The notes beneath the pieces were generated by a model. The model had not been told where the DNA came from and did no database searches. It worked only from the letters and a program-made list of their open reading frames with translations. The position numbers and the translations under genes were made by a program. A stretch of 64,000 nt of DNA from Paenibacillus terrigena DSM 21567 (lineage in GTDB: Bacteria > Bacillota > Bacilli > Paenibacillales > Paenibacillaceae), in contig NZ_KB895415.1 in NCBI RefSeq assembly GCF_000374845.1, forward strand, positions 372,001 through 436,000, read 5' to 3'. Of the stretch, positions 25,987 through 34,667 are shown one piece after another; the stretch's first letter is position 1, and every line of letters starts with the position of its first letter.

Positions 25987-27033
25987 ATGATGGTAAAATC
26001 ACGTTATGATCTTGAACGAATAATAGATATGGACAAATGGCATAAGCTGCAGGACTCACTCTCCCTCGTCACCAAAATGGCGATCATCACGGTCGATTAC
26101 AAAGGGGTTCCCGTGACCAAGCACAGCTATTGTCAATCGTTCTGTCAGGGGGTACGACAAGATCCCTTCCTCGCGCAATATTGTCAGAAATGCGATGCAC
26201 GTGGCGGCTTGGAAGCTGTTCGACTGAACAAACCTTATATTTATCGCTGCCATTTCGATATTCTGGACATTGCGATTCCGATTATTATCGATAACCAATA
26301 TATCGGTGCGATTATGGCGGGTCAGATCAAGCTTCGTGACGAAGACGCCCCCCTACTGGAGAGAATCGTATCCCGTCCATCAAATGCGGAGACGAACAAC
26401 AAATTCCGACACCTTAAGGAAGACTATCTCGCTCTGCCCGTATTGTCTTACGAAGAAGTAACGACAATAGCGGACATGCTGTTCCACTTGTGCACGTATA
26501 TCGTCGAAGAGGCGATACATAAGAATGCAACGATCGATATGTACAAGAAAGCACTATCGCTCGAAGCGGATCCCTCTCTCGATGCGATGAATACGTCGGA
26601 ACGCACGTATCGAAATATTCAGGCTATTCAGCATGAACTATCCAGCGCACTGATTGAGACTAAAGTCAGACAATCCGTTGCCCAAACCTTCCATGCCTCT
26701 AATCCTGCGCTTCAACCAGCATTTGATTATATCTATGCCCATAAGAATGAGAACTTCACGTTGCAATCGATGGCGCAGCAATGTCATATGAGCTCGAGTT
26801 ATTTTAGCCGCTTGTTTACCAAAGAGACAGGAGAGAATTTCTCGGTCTTTACTGCTAGACTCAAGATAGAATGGGCCAAGCAGCTCTTAGAGACATCTGA
26901 CCTCGCCGTGAATCAAATTAGCGATGAGCTCGGCTTCTGCGATGCGGGTTATTTTATCAAAACCTTCAAGAAGTTCGAGAACTTAACGCCTGCCGTCTAC
27001 CGTACGGTATACACGAACAAATCTACCGAGTGA
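25987..27033 (+). CDS. AraC-family regulator with PocR sensor domain
   Basis: 348 residues. An N-terminal PocR domain carries clustered cysteines (YCQSFCQGV and YCQKCDARGG), as in the regulator of the propanediol/cobalamin genes of Salmonella, where the domain binds small diols. A C-terminal AraC double helix-turn-helix (residues ~245-345) follows, with SSSYFSRLFTKETGENF and DAGYFIKTFKKF. It is divergent from gldA-dhaKL, so I infer that it senses glycerol, dihydroxyacetone or a related diol and activates them. The ATG at 25987 follows GGTGA at seven bases; the ORF is open to 25756 but that part overlaps gldA. A second ATG is the next codon. Confidence 0.88.
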   Translation: MMVKSRYDLERIIDMDKWHKLQDSLSLVTKMAIITVDYKGVPVTKHSYCQSFCQGVRQDPFLAQYCQKCDARGGLEAVRLNKPYIYRCHFDILDIAIPIIIDNQYIGAIMAGQIKLRDEDAPLLERIVSRPSNAETNNKFRHLKEDYLALPVLSYEEVTTIADMLFHLCTYIVEEAIHKNATIDMYKKALSLEADPSLDAMNTSERTYRNIQAIQHELSSALIETKVRQSVAQTFHASNPALQPAFDYIYAHKNENFTLQSMAQQCHMSSSYFSRLFTKETGENFSVFTARLKIEWAKQLLETSDLAVNQISDELGFCDAGYFIKTFKKFENLTPAVYRTVYTNKSTE

Positions 27034-27091
27034 AATACTGCTCGTCTGGAGCACATCCCATAAGCCGAAGCTTGTTCGGACCGTGGTTCAC

Positions 27092-27126
27092 AAAAAGGGC
27101 AGCCTGAAAATCAGGCTACCCCTTTT
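27092..27126. terminator. Bidirectional terminator
   Basis: Arms AAAAGGGCAGCCTGA and TCAGGCTACCCCTTTT form a nearly perfect stem with T-rich tails both ways, ending the AraC gene from the left and the region after ada from the right. Confidence 0.85.
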
Positions 27127-27141
27127 GCAATGTTGCTATCG

Positions 27142-27327
27142 TTAGTACTGATTTGCCTCAATACGAAGATCCAACGCAGCACCTATTCTACTATTTACAT
27201 AGATTTTCCAATCTCCACGAATTCCAATCGCAACTTGTTCTTCAAAATGCTGTACTAACTTCTTGCAATGGTTAACAGCCACAAATCCCAGCGCGTAATA
27301 GTCTGCTAGATGTTGCTCATCGTCTTC
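27142..27327 (-). pseudogene. 3' remnant of an unknown gene
   Basis: After the ada stop codon a different minus-strand frame stays open for 61 codons and ends in TAA. Its translation is strongly protein-like (for example HCKKLVQHFEEQVAIGIRGD and WKIYVNSRIGAALDLRI), yet there is no ATG and no ribosome binding site, and the 5' part overlaps ada. I read it as the surviving C-terminal end of a deleted gene. Family not recognised. Confidence 0.4.
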
Positions 27328-28358
27328 TCATGCTGCAGCAGCCAATCTTTGCGCGACAATCCACCACCATAACCGCCCAAATCGCCATTCGAATTAATGA
27401 CTCGATGGCATGGAATCACGATGGCTAGCTGATTCGCACCGTTCGCTTGAGCCACAGCGCGGAAAGCCGTCGGTCTGCCAAGTGTTACAGCAATATCCGA
27501 ATAGGAACGCGTCTCCCCGGGCGGAATCTTCACTAATTGATCCCACACACTTTTCTGAAACGGAGATCCGAGTAAATGAAGCGGCGTCTTGAACCCCTTC
27601 AGCTTACCGTCAAAGTACTGCGTCAACTCCTGTTCAATCAATTGAATCGGCTTGGTAGTGCCCGGAATAATCGCTGATTTCGTCCGTAGTCGCAGACGCT
27701 CTACCTCACGCTCTAAACCCCGCCGATCTACAAATTCTAATAAATATAGCGCATGCTCATCCGCAATCGCGACCATTGGGCCGAGCTTCGTATCGATCCA
27801 AGTAGCTCTAAGCACTTTGCTGTCATCGAGCATCGTAGGCGCTGCGCCCATAATGCGAGAGAACGCATCTCTAAACCCACTGCTGGACTCATAACCCGAT
27901 GCTAATTGGGTATCAATGACCGTATGCCCTGCTTTAATGTTCTTGAATGCAAGTCCCATGCGGCGGGAGCGTGCATATTCGATAAAGGTCATGCCGAAGC
28001 GCTTCTTGAATTGTCGACGTGCGGTCGATTCATCCATGGACAGATCTCTAAAGTCTTGGGTCTTCCAACGTTTCTCCGGGTTCTGCTCCACCGCTTCCAC
28101 GAGCTGACGAACAACATCGGAAACTTGGTTCGGATGGGACAAGGGACGACAGCGTTGACAAGGCCGAAACGATGCCAGGAGCGCCTCCTTCGCAGTCTCA
28201 TAAAACTCGCAATTCTCAAACTTCGGTTTCCGAGCGGGACAAGTCGGACGACAGAATACCCCTGTGGACTTGACACCTACATAAAATACACCTTCGTATT
28301 CTGAATTTTTCTCGATTAATGCTTGATAATATTCGCCATACCGTGCAGTAGGAATCAT
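27306..28358 (-). CDS. ada: Ada-type methylated-DNA repair protein and regulator
   Basis: 350 residues. The N-terminal zinc domain has the four cysteines C36, C40, C67 and C70 (FCRPTCPARKPK and CQRCRP), the first being the phosphotriester methyl acceptor in Ada. An AraC-type DNA-binding part follows (about 85-180), then an O6-methylguanine-DNA methyltransferase domain with Cys317 in IPCHRV and the GYGGG loop. All three functions are in one chain as in E. coli Ada, while Bacillus subtilis splits them. It repairs alkylated DNA and should activate its own transcription after methylation. Confidence 0.95.
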   Translation of the reverse strand: MIPTARYGEYYQALIEKNSEYEGVFYVGVKSTGVFCRPTCPARKPKFENCEFYETAKEALLASFRPCQRCRPLSHPNQVSDVVRQLVEAVEQNPEKRWKTQDFRDLSMDESTARRQFKKRFGMTFIEYARSRRMGLAFKNIKAGHTVIDTQLASGYESSSGFRDAFSRIMGAAPTMLDDSKVLRATWIDTKLGPMVAIADEHALYLLEFVDRRGLEREVERLRLRTKSAIIPGTTKPIQLIEQELTQYFDGKLKGFKTPLHLLGSPFQKSVWDQLVKIPPGETRSYSDIAVTLGRPTAFRAVAQANGANQLAIVIPCHRVINSNGDLGGYGGGLSRKDWLLQHEKTMSNI

Positions 28359-28548
28359 TGCAGCACTCCCTAATATGTGTTGTTGTCCTTATTATAGCCA
28401 TAACCGGGCCGGGCCGTAACCGAAAATCAGGCATTCATTTTTTTGCCTTCACCCAGATATATCCTATTAAAAGCGTGCCTACTTCCTATGTATGGTTTAT
28501 GATGGTATTGCTATTTCTATTAATATTAATCCAGAAAGGTCGAATAAC

Positions 28549-28719
28549 ATGAAAAAATTAGTCTCCGCAATCCTCATTGTTACCCTACTCGCTGCCATCC
28601 CACTCTCTGCATCCGCTCACTCTGGAAGACTTGATAAGAATGGTGGCCATAATTGTTCAGCAAAATCGAAGAAAAAAGGATTATGCACCGGATATCACTA
28701 TCATCGAAAAAACAAATAA
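28549..28719 (+). CDS. Small secreted YHYH-domain protein
   Basis: 56 residues. A clear signal peptide ends at SASA, leaving a 33-residue mature peptide: HSGRLDKNGGHNC then GLCTGYHYH. This is the YHYH repeat family of unknown function, with conserved histidines and two cysteines that could bind metal or form a disulfide. RBS AGAAAGG lies before the ATG at 28549; the in-frame ATG at 28492 would hide the signal peptide. A possible promoter is TTGCCT (28443-28448), 16 bases, TATTAA (28465-28470). A terminator follows. Confidence 0.85.
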   Translation: MKKLVSAILIVTLLAAIPLSASAHSGRLDKNGGHNCSAKSKKKGLCTGYHYHRKNK

Positions 28720-28742
28720 TCCATATGAATGCTCTAAAACGA

Positions 28743-28788
28743 AAGGGGCTGTCCCTCGGCCATTTTCATGGCTTTGAGACGGCCCCTT
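28743..28788. terminator. Terminator between the YHYH gene and the cytolysin gene
   Basis: Arms AAGGGGC and GCCCCTT with inner GTC/GAC and CCAT/ATGG pairs. It lies between convergent genes and can serve both, although neither side has a long T-run. Confidence 0.6.
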
Positions 28789-28798
28789 ACATTAATGA

Positions 28799-30307
28799 TT
28801 ATTGACTAATCGAACCTGTTGGATATAACGTCGTACCCCCTATTGAAACTTTGATATTGCTGGATAATGGAACGTTCGTTTCATCAATCACGGTTCTCCA
28901 CCAATCCCACGCAAGACCTGTACATTCTTTGGCGTGAATTTTGATGTTCTTGGCATTAGGAGGAAGTGGAATCTCTGTCGAGAAATGCGCTGTTTTGTCT
29001 CGACCATTTCCTTCCCATGTTTTATGCGTAATGACTTCTTGTCCATTTGCATCAAATGTAAATTCATCCCAAGATACGTCAAACTGAGCTACATATGCAC
29101 CGCTGTGATCAAGTGTAATTTTACCTCTAGTATATTCTGTCGTCTTGGTCTCAATATACTCCGTATTGTTATGCACAGCAGCAAGGGAATTGTCTTTCAA
29201 GAATACACTCGTATACGAAATGGGGTAAGCTGGATTTTTACTGCTAAATTGTGCATTGTCCTTAATTACATTTTGGATGACACTAAAGTCTTTCGTGACG
29301 ATCTGGTTATGCGTTTGTGCATCGCCGCCTAATACAACAGCTGTAAATGAACTTTCATCATAAATATCTTTGTACTGTCCACTACCACTAACTTGGATGT
29401 TAGGATTATTGAGCAATGCTTTAAATGCCGTCTGTACATCACTACTCTTCGAGGTTGTCTCCAATTTCACATAAATGGTTCTGCCATAAGCTACGTTGGA
29501 TACCATCAGTGGTGGAGCCTCATTACTTACCCCTTTACGGGCTAATTCAGCAAACGTCACACTAGTATCAAAAAGGTCCGATGGATTGTTAGGAAGCGTT
29601 GCACTTACCGTATAAAAGATTTGCTTATAAGCAGCGACCATTACTTTTTTCTCGCCGCTTGCTACTGCGTTAAAGTCGATTCCGAGTGTATTGTTAAGGT
29701 ATTGCGCGTTCACATTAAGTGCACTGGCAATTTGATTTTTGCTGTACACCATCGATTCTGCATACTGTAATCTTGCAGGCAGTGTGTGTGTGTTCGAGTA
29801 CTTGTCAACCCAAGTCGACACGAGCTGATCAACGGCACCAGAAACACTGCTGAAATTTGGATTTTGAACCGTAATTGTATTTTCACTCTTCAGCCCAGGT
29901 AGATCAATGCTAATATCTAATGGTTTTCTCGCGGCCATAACCAGACTAGGCTGATTATTCGCAAAATCTTCATTGGCAAGCTGTATTGCACCTGGATACG
30001 TGCGATTCGTGATCGAATCAATAATGGAAATATCTACGGGTGAGGTTGCGAGTGATTTTTTATCCCGCTCAACCACGATAAATTTGCCATTGGACTTGGT
30101 ACCTTCTTTAGGAACAAAACTACTGATTTGATCGCCATTGACGGCCAAAACTTCATTACGATTGTAATTTAGGCCTGCGATCCCAGTATCAATATCATTG
30201 GGCACGTACGCTTCAGCGAATGAAATACTAGAGAATGTGAATACGCTTACACTAACTAATAGACTACATAACCATTTCGCTCTATTAACACGTTTTTGAG
30301 TTTTCAT
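28799..30307 (-). CDS. Cholesterol-dependent (thiol-activated) cytolysin
   Basis: 502 residues. A signal peptide ends near residue 32 (SFAEA). The rest has the length and sequence blocks of pore-forming toxins such as alveolysin and perfringolysin O, which bind membrane cholesterol, oligomerise and open large pores. The Trp-rich undecapeptide is at 461-471: [11 protein letters not shown], with the cysteine kept but Asp468 where the usual family sequence has Glu. The cholesterol-recognition Thr-Leu pair is T493-L494 (GTTLYP). RBS GGAGGGGAATATGT precedes the ATG. The gene stands alone between terminators; no phospholipase or secretion gene is next to it. Family is certain; activity and target are inferred. 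Confidence 0.97.
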   Translation of the reverse strand: MKTQKRVNRAKWLCSLLVSVSVFTFSSISFAEAYVPNDIDTGIAGLNYNRNEVLAVNGDQISSFVPKEGTKSNGKFIVVERDKKSLATSPVDISIIDSITNRTYPGAIQLANEDFANNQPSLVMAARKPLDISIDLPGLKSENTITVQNPNFSSVSGAVDQLVSTWVDKYSNTHTLPARLQYAESMVYSKNQIASALNVNAQYLNNTLGIDFNAVASGEKKVMVAAYKQIFYTVSATLPNNPSDLFDTSVTFAELARKGVSNEAPPLMVSNVAYGRTIYVKLETTSKSSDVQTAFKALLNNPNIQVSGSGQYKDIYDESSFTAVVLGGDAQTHNQIVTKDFSVIQNVIKDNAQFSSKNPAYPISYTSVFLKDNSLAAVHNNTEYIETKTTEYTRGKITLDHSGAYVAQFDVSWDEFTFDANGQEVITHKTWEGNGRDKTAHFSTEIPLPPNAKNIKIHAKECTGLAWDWWRTVIDETNVPLSSNIKVSIGGTTLYPTGSISQ

Positions 30308-30341
30308 ACATATTCCCCTCCTATATTTATATTGTATAGCA

Positions 30342-30353
30342 GTAGGATCCTAC
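30342..30353. promoter_or_regulatory. Perfect palindrome upstream of the cytolysin gene
   Basis: GTAGGATCCTAC is a perfect 12-base palindrome 35 bases upstream of the cytolysin ATG, directly beside a TATAGT-like -10 element on the minus strand. It lies where a repressor would cover the start of transcription. The regulator is unknown; the sequence does not match the PlcR box. Confidence 0.4.
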
Positions 30354-30528
30354 ACTATATATATCGGTTTTTTGGTAGAAAAGTTGATACAGTTGTAGCA
30401 AAAAAATATCACGAGGGCTACATTTTGTTTCGCTCACGCTTCATAATCACCGCTCATGTTGCAACCTTTCTATGTCCAACAACACGAAAAGGCTGTCCCC
30501 TGAGGAACCACGGGGATATCATGTGTAA

Positions 30529-30556
30529 AAGCCAGATCCATAAAAGGACCTGGCTT
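30529..30556 (-). terminator. Terminator of the M13 peptidase gene
   Basis: Arms AAGCCAGATCC and GGACCTGGCTT pair with one bulge and are followed on the minus strand by a short T-run. It is 24 bases after the stop codon. Confidence 0.65.
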
Positions 30557-30579
30557 CCATTTATCAGTACAAGCGATGT

Positions 30580-32931
30580 CTACCAAATGCTTACGCGGTC
30601 CTCAGGAGCCACATATTGCGCATCCTTAGCCGTTACACCATACGTTTTGTAGAATTCTTCAAAGTTCGAAATCGTACGGTTAACACGAACCTTATTCGCA
30701 GAGTGCGTATCAATCGTTGTCATATACGCAGCGATTTCCTTGGTCATCGTAGAACGCCAGATCGTTGCATATCCTTCGAAGTAGGCTTTATAATCCGGAT
30801 TCGTAAGCTGAGAAGCCACTTGAAGGGATGTCGCCATGCCGCCAATATCCGCAATATTCTCACTTACCGTTAATTGACCGTTATTGTAAGCGCCAGGAAC
30901 AACTTCAATGTGATCGTAGAATTTAATCACTTCTTCACACTTCGCTTGGAACTTCTTATAGTCTTCTTCCGTCCACCAATTCACCGCATTACCGTTCTCA
31001 TCATAAGCTGCGCCTAAATTGTCGAAGGCATGACTGATTTCATGCGCAATGACCATTCCGATCGCACCCAAATTCGCTTCAGGTTTCGCTTTAATATCAT
31101 AGAAAGGCGCTTGCAGAATACCTGCCGGGAACACGATTTCGTTATTCATTGGGTTATAGTAGGCATTTACATCATATACAGCCATAATCCATGCGCTCTT
31201 ATCGACAGCTTTACCGAGAGAAGCTTTCATCATCGTGCTGTATGCTTTGGTAATGGCAACCGTGTTGGAGAACAGGGAACCACCATTGTCAGCCGTCTTA
31301 ATCGAGACTGGATCTAACGCTTTGCTCCATTGATCCGGGTAACCGATCTTAACAGTCATTTTCTTCAGCTTCTGAATCGCTTTGGTCTTCGTCGTCTCCG
31401 ACATCCAATCTAGCGTTTGAATACGTTTCTCGTACGTCGCGATAAACTGCCCTACCATCTTCTCAACATCCTGCTTCGCTTCCTTCGTGAAATATTGCTT
31501 CACGAATTCTTGTCCAAGGTAGTCGCTCATCATAGCTTTTGTTGTACTTACTGCAATTTGCTCGTTGGTTTTCTCACCTACAACACCATAAAGATCCGCG
31601 CTGAATTGATTGCTCGCTTGGATGAAATCATCCGACAACATGCCGCCTGTCTTCATGAGGAACATGGACTTCGCGTAAGATTTCAACGTGCTAAGATTCG
31701 CCTCTGTGAGTACCTCTGCCGACTTGTTCGCAAGTCCGACATCCGTCACAATAATTTTATCGGCTTGATCCAATTGAAGATCCTTCATCATTTGCGCCAT
31801 ATCAACGGTTTTGAATAGGGCCAGGAACTTCTCTTTTGTGTAAGGATTGTAGAATTTGTTCACATTGCCTTGATCTTGGATATCCATCGCTGCTGCGGCC
31901 AGATCTTTCTCGAATGCGAATACAGCTTCTGCTTGTGTTTTAGCAGATTGCTCTTTCTCACCGGACAAGACCAATAGCTTCGTTAAATAGTCTATGTATA
32001 CCTTCTTCGTCTTCTCATCTCCGGAGACATAACTGTTCTTGTCGAGTCCCATGCCAAGGCCAGAGAAATAGAGTGCATTAACGGAGCTGTTCTTCGCATC
32101 AGCCATCACAGCAAATGACATAAGAGGGCCCATATTGGTCGCTTTGTTGATCTCATTATTTGCCTCGAACAATTCCTTGATCGTCGTCGCTTTATCAAGG
32201 GCTGCTAGGTAAGGCGCGATCGGCTTGATGCCTTCTTGGTTACGGCTCTTCATATCGAGGGCAGATTTGTAGAAATCCGCGATTTTCTGTTCTTTGGTGC
32301 CTGCTGCATTCTGCTGCTTCACTAGTTCATCGATAATGCCTTTTACTTTCTCTTCATTCGAAGTCATGAGTTCGTTAAATACGCCATTTCCCATTTCGCC
32401 CGCAGGAATCTTCGAAGCATTCAACCATTTCTTATTAATAAATTCATAATAATCATCACGTGGATTCGTTCCATTCAACGCAAAAATGCGGTTCGCGAGA
32501 GTACGCAATTGTTCCTTCGTCACGCGGTCCGATACGCCGAGACGACCATCCGGATAACCGCTCAGGATCCCTGCTGAAGCCAGCTTGGCAATATCATTTT
32601 GTGCCCACTTCGGCACATCCGTAAATGCTGCAGCCGTGTTCCCTACACGTAAATCATTACCTTGCGGCGCAGGTAGATTCGAGAACGCGCGGCTAAGCAT
32701 AATCAATGCCTCAATGCGGGATACCGATTGATCCAGGTTCAAGTTCCCTTTGGCGTCGCCTTTCAAAATATCCTCTTTCTTCACGCCCGGATTGTAATCA
32801 TCCGCTGCACCGAGTAGGTAATCCACGACTTCCCCACGTGTTGCATATGGTTCTGCTTCTTGTGCAAATGCCGATACCGGCACCATCAGCAGCATGCATG
32901 TGGAGAGCAGGATCGCTAATCTCCTTTTCAT
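30580..32931 (-). CDS. SLH-anchored M13 (neprilysin/PepO) metallopeptidase
   Basis: 783 residues. A signal peptide ends at AFAQ. Two SLH-type modules follow (about 28-85 and 88-150, with TRGEVVDYL, FTDVPKWAQNDIAKL and ILSGYPDG), which bind secondary cell-wall polymers. The peptidase begins near 155 (PRDDYYEFINKKWL). The zinc site is HEISH at 630-634 with the third ligand Glu691 in ENIADIGG, and the C-terminus ends PEDRVSIW, close to the family end. M13 enzymes cleave small peptides. Surface display by SLH modules points to processing of peptides outside the cell. RBS TATAGGAGG precedes the ATG; monocistronic. Confidence 0.95.
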   Translation of the reverse strand: MKRRLAILLSTCMLLMVPVSAFAQEAEPYATRGEVVDYLLGAADDYNPGVKKEDILKGDAKGNLNLDQSVSRIEALIMLSRAFSNLPAPQGNDLRVGNTAAAFTDVPKWAQNDIAKLASAGILSGYPDGRLGVSDRVTKEQLRTLANRIFALNGTNPRDDYYEFINKKWLNASKIPAGEMGNGVFNELMTSNEEKVKGIIDELVKQQNAAGTKEQKIADFYKSALDMKSRNQEGIKPIAPYLAALDKATTIKELFEANNEINKATNMGPLMSFAVMADAKNSSVNALYFSGLGMGLDKNSYVSGDEKTKKVYIDYLTKLLVLSGEKEQSAKTQAEAVFAFEKDLAAAAMDIQDQGNVNKFYNPYTKEKFLALFKTVDMAQMMKDLQLDQADKIIVTDVGLANKSAEVLTEANLSTLKSYAKSMFLMKTGGMLSDDFIQASNQFSADLYGVVGEKTNEQIAVSTTKAMMSDYLGQEFVKQYFTKEAKQDVEKMVGQFIATYEKRIQTLDWMSETTKTKAIQKLKKMTVKIGYPDQWSKALDPVSIKTADNGGSLFSNTVAITKAYSTMMKASLGKAVDKSAWIMAVYDVNAYYNPMNNEIVFPAGILQAPFYDIKAKPEANLGAIGMVIAHEISHAFDNLGAAYDENGNAVNWWTEEDYKKFQAKCEEVIKFYDHIEVVPGAYNNGQLTVSENIADIGGMATSLQVASQLTNPDYKAYFEGYATIWRSTMTKEIAAYMTTIDTHSANKVRVNRTISNFEEFYKTYGVTAKDAQYVAPEDRVSIW

Positions 32932-33079
32932 TCCGTAAAACCTCCTATAATTTGGTATAACTTCAATGCTGTTACCTTCATGATGAATTGCAGGCTTGTC
33001 AACATCGTCAATGCTATTTATTCTCCAAGTATACCCAGCAATCCTCTTATGGATTTGGATATTTTGTGAAAATTAGGGC

Positions 33080-33295
33080 TTAATCGACTTTCATTCCATT
33101 CGTCGGGACATCGAAATACCTGGTTTTGGAAGGCAGCAAAATGCACACGCTGAGTATATACAGTGCAGATATCGCAAGCGCGGATTGCGTAATATCCAGT
33201 ACGATTAAATTCAGTGCAATAAAATAAATCCAGGCACCTACATTTGAAATTCCGATTCCGAATAACAAGATCATCGGGTACTTCCATGCTTCCAT
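33080..33295 (-). pseudogene. Remnant of an MFS transporter gene
   Basis: A 71-residue open frame whose first 48 residues (KYPMILLFGIGISNVGAWIY, then ALNLIVLDITQSALAISALY) are the N-terminal two helices of an MFS exporter. The rest (LLPSKTRYFDVPTN) looks like the cytoplasmic tail after a last helix, so an internal deletion may have joined the ends. A GGAAG site stands before the ATG. It is too short to be a working transporter. Apart from this and the features listed next, 32932-33480 holds nothing I can identify. Confidence 0.55.
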
Positions 33296-33418
33296 CTAAG
33301 TCTTCCGTTTCATTCGAGCAACTCCTATCCTCGATAACAAAAATCCATTATTCCCCTTACCAAGCCAATCATGGTTCTATCCAAATTACTTGTCTATGCA
33401 TGCTTTGTCAATATAAAT

Positions 33419-33455
33419 AGACCGGAGCCCCTTGCCTCGCAAGGAATCCCGGTCT
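33419..33455 (-). terminator. Terminator of the dehydratase-MurG-like operon
   Basis: Arms AGACCGG and CCGGTCT with an inner CCTTG/CAAGG stem; an AT-rich tail follows on the minus strand. It lies 26 bases after the stop of the small membrane peptide gene. Confidence 0.65.
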
Positions 33456-33480
33456 TTCCTCATGATAGATGAATACTCGA

Positions 33481-33564
33481 TTAAATCATCCAACGCCCAT
33501 AGGCGAACAACACAGTTGTAAGAATCGCAAAACCAACGAATAACAATTTCACTAATTTCATCAT
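33481..33564 (-). CDS. Small single-pass membrane peptide (27 aa)
   Basis: An unannotated-size ORF: MMKLVKLLFVGFAILTTVLF followed by AYGRWMI and TAA. Residues 5-21 form one hydrophobic helix after a short basic N-terminus. AGGTGAG lies four bases before the first and seven before the second ATG. The gene starts eight bases after the stop codon of the MurG-like gene and is followed by the operon terminator, so it is in the transcribed unit. Function unknown; it could modulate or anchor the neighbouring glycosyltransferase. Confidence 0.65.
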   Translation of the reverse strand: MMKLVKLLFVGFAILTTVLFAYGRWMI

Positions 33565-33572
33565 AAACTCAC

Positions 33573-34667
33573 CTACGCTTTATGTATCGCTCGATTCCAT
33601 AGCCCGGATATTTCTCGTATGCATGCCATTATTTGATTCGCGCCCTCCCCATCCTGATGTAATCGCATTGCCTTTGCATAGGTCCTGCGGTTCTGATACA
33701 GTTCCATCATGGCCTCCATGAAGGCTTGCTCGGTCATGTCGTGTTCCAGCAGTAAACTGGCATACCCCTTCTTATGAAAATATTGCGCGTTCACCACCTG
33801 TCCCTTGACACTTCCCCCATACGCATGAGGAATTAATAGCATCGGTTTATGAAGGGTCAGCAGCTCCATCATGGAATTTGATCCTGCTCGAGATACCACA
33901 ATATCAGCCATCGCGATCAGGTTTGGCAGTTCGTCTCCTACGAACTCAAAAGTCCGGTAACCCTGTATCGATGCAGTCTCATCCATTTTCCCTTTGCCGC
34001 AGATATGGACGATTTGGAACGACTTCGTAAGCTCTGATAATGTACTCCGCACCATCTGGTTAATCCGTTGCGCACCTTGGCTTCCCCCCATGATGAGAAC
34101 AACAGGTCGATCCGCCGTAAATCCACACAACTTTAATCCTTGTAGCGTGTTGCCTGATCGAATCTCGGGTCGAATGATCGGTCCCGTATAAAGAGCATAT
34201 CGTGAGGACTTAGCCTCCGCCGTCTCTGGAAATGTCGTACACATCTGATTAGCTAGAGGAAGTGCAATGCGATTAGCAAGCCCCATGTTCAGATCCGGCT
34301 CATGAATAATGATGGGGATCCGGCACAGCTTTGCTCCAAGCACCACAGGAACAGAGACGAAGCCACCCATGGAGAAAACGACGTCTGGCTTAATCTGCCG
34401 CATCAACCGATAAGATTGGAAGACCCCCTTCACAACCCTGAACACATCCTTCACATTATCCCATGAGAAATAGCGTCTGAGTTTCCCTGTTGATATGGGA
34501 TGATAGTTGACTGCTTCGCTACGTTGTACCAATTCACGCTCAATCCCTTGTTCAGAACCGATATAATGGATATTCCAGTTCTCCTCCGCACATTTAGAGA
34601 TTAATACCAGATTACCTGTGACATGGCCTGCAGAGCCGCCTCCCGTAAACACTATCGTCTGGCTCAT
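33573..34667 (-). CDS. MurG paralogue (UDP-GlcNAc:lipid-linked sugar glycosyltransferase)
   Basis: 364 residues, GT28 family. The N-terminal glycine loop is TGGGSAGHVTGN, the second is GGFVSVP, and the C-terminal UDP-binding part has MGGSQGAQ and SRAGSNSMMEL. MurG makes lipid II by adding GlcNAc to lipid I. Here the gene is not in the division/cell-wall cluster but follows a UDP-sugar dehydratase, so it is probably a second copy used on a special envelope glycan or at a special stage such as sporulation (inference). The ATG overlaps the upstream stop codon by four bases. Membrane association is peripheral in this family. Confidence 0.88.
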   Translation of the reverse strand: MSQTIVFTGGGSAGHVTGNLVLISKCAEENWNIHYIGSEQGIERELVQRSEAVNYHPISTGKLRRYFSWDNVKDVFRVVKGVFQSYRLMRQIKPDVVFSMGGFVSVPVVLGAKLCRIPIIIHEPDLNMGLANRIALPLANQMCTTFPETAEAKSSRYALYTGPIIRPEIRSGNTLQGLKLCGFTADRPVVLIMGGSQGAQRINQMVRSTLSELTKSFQIVHICGKGKMDETASIQGYRTFEFVGDELPNLIAMADIVVSRAGSNSMMELLTLHKPMLLIPHAYGGSVKGQVVNAQYFHKKGYASLLLEHDMTEQAFMEAMMELYQNRRTYAKAMRLHQDGEGANQIMACIREISGLWNRAIHKA

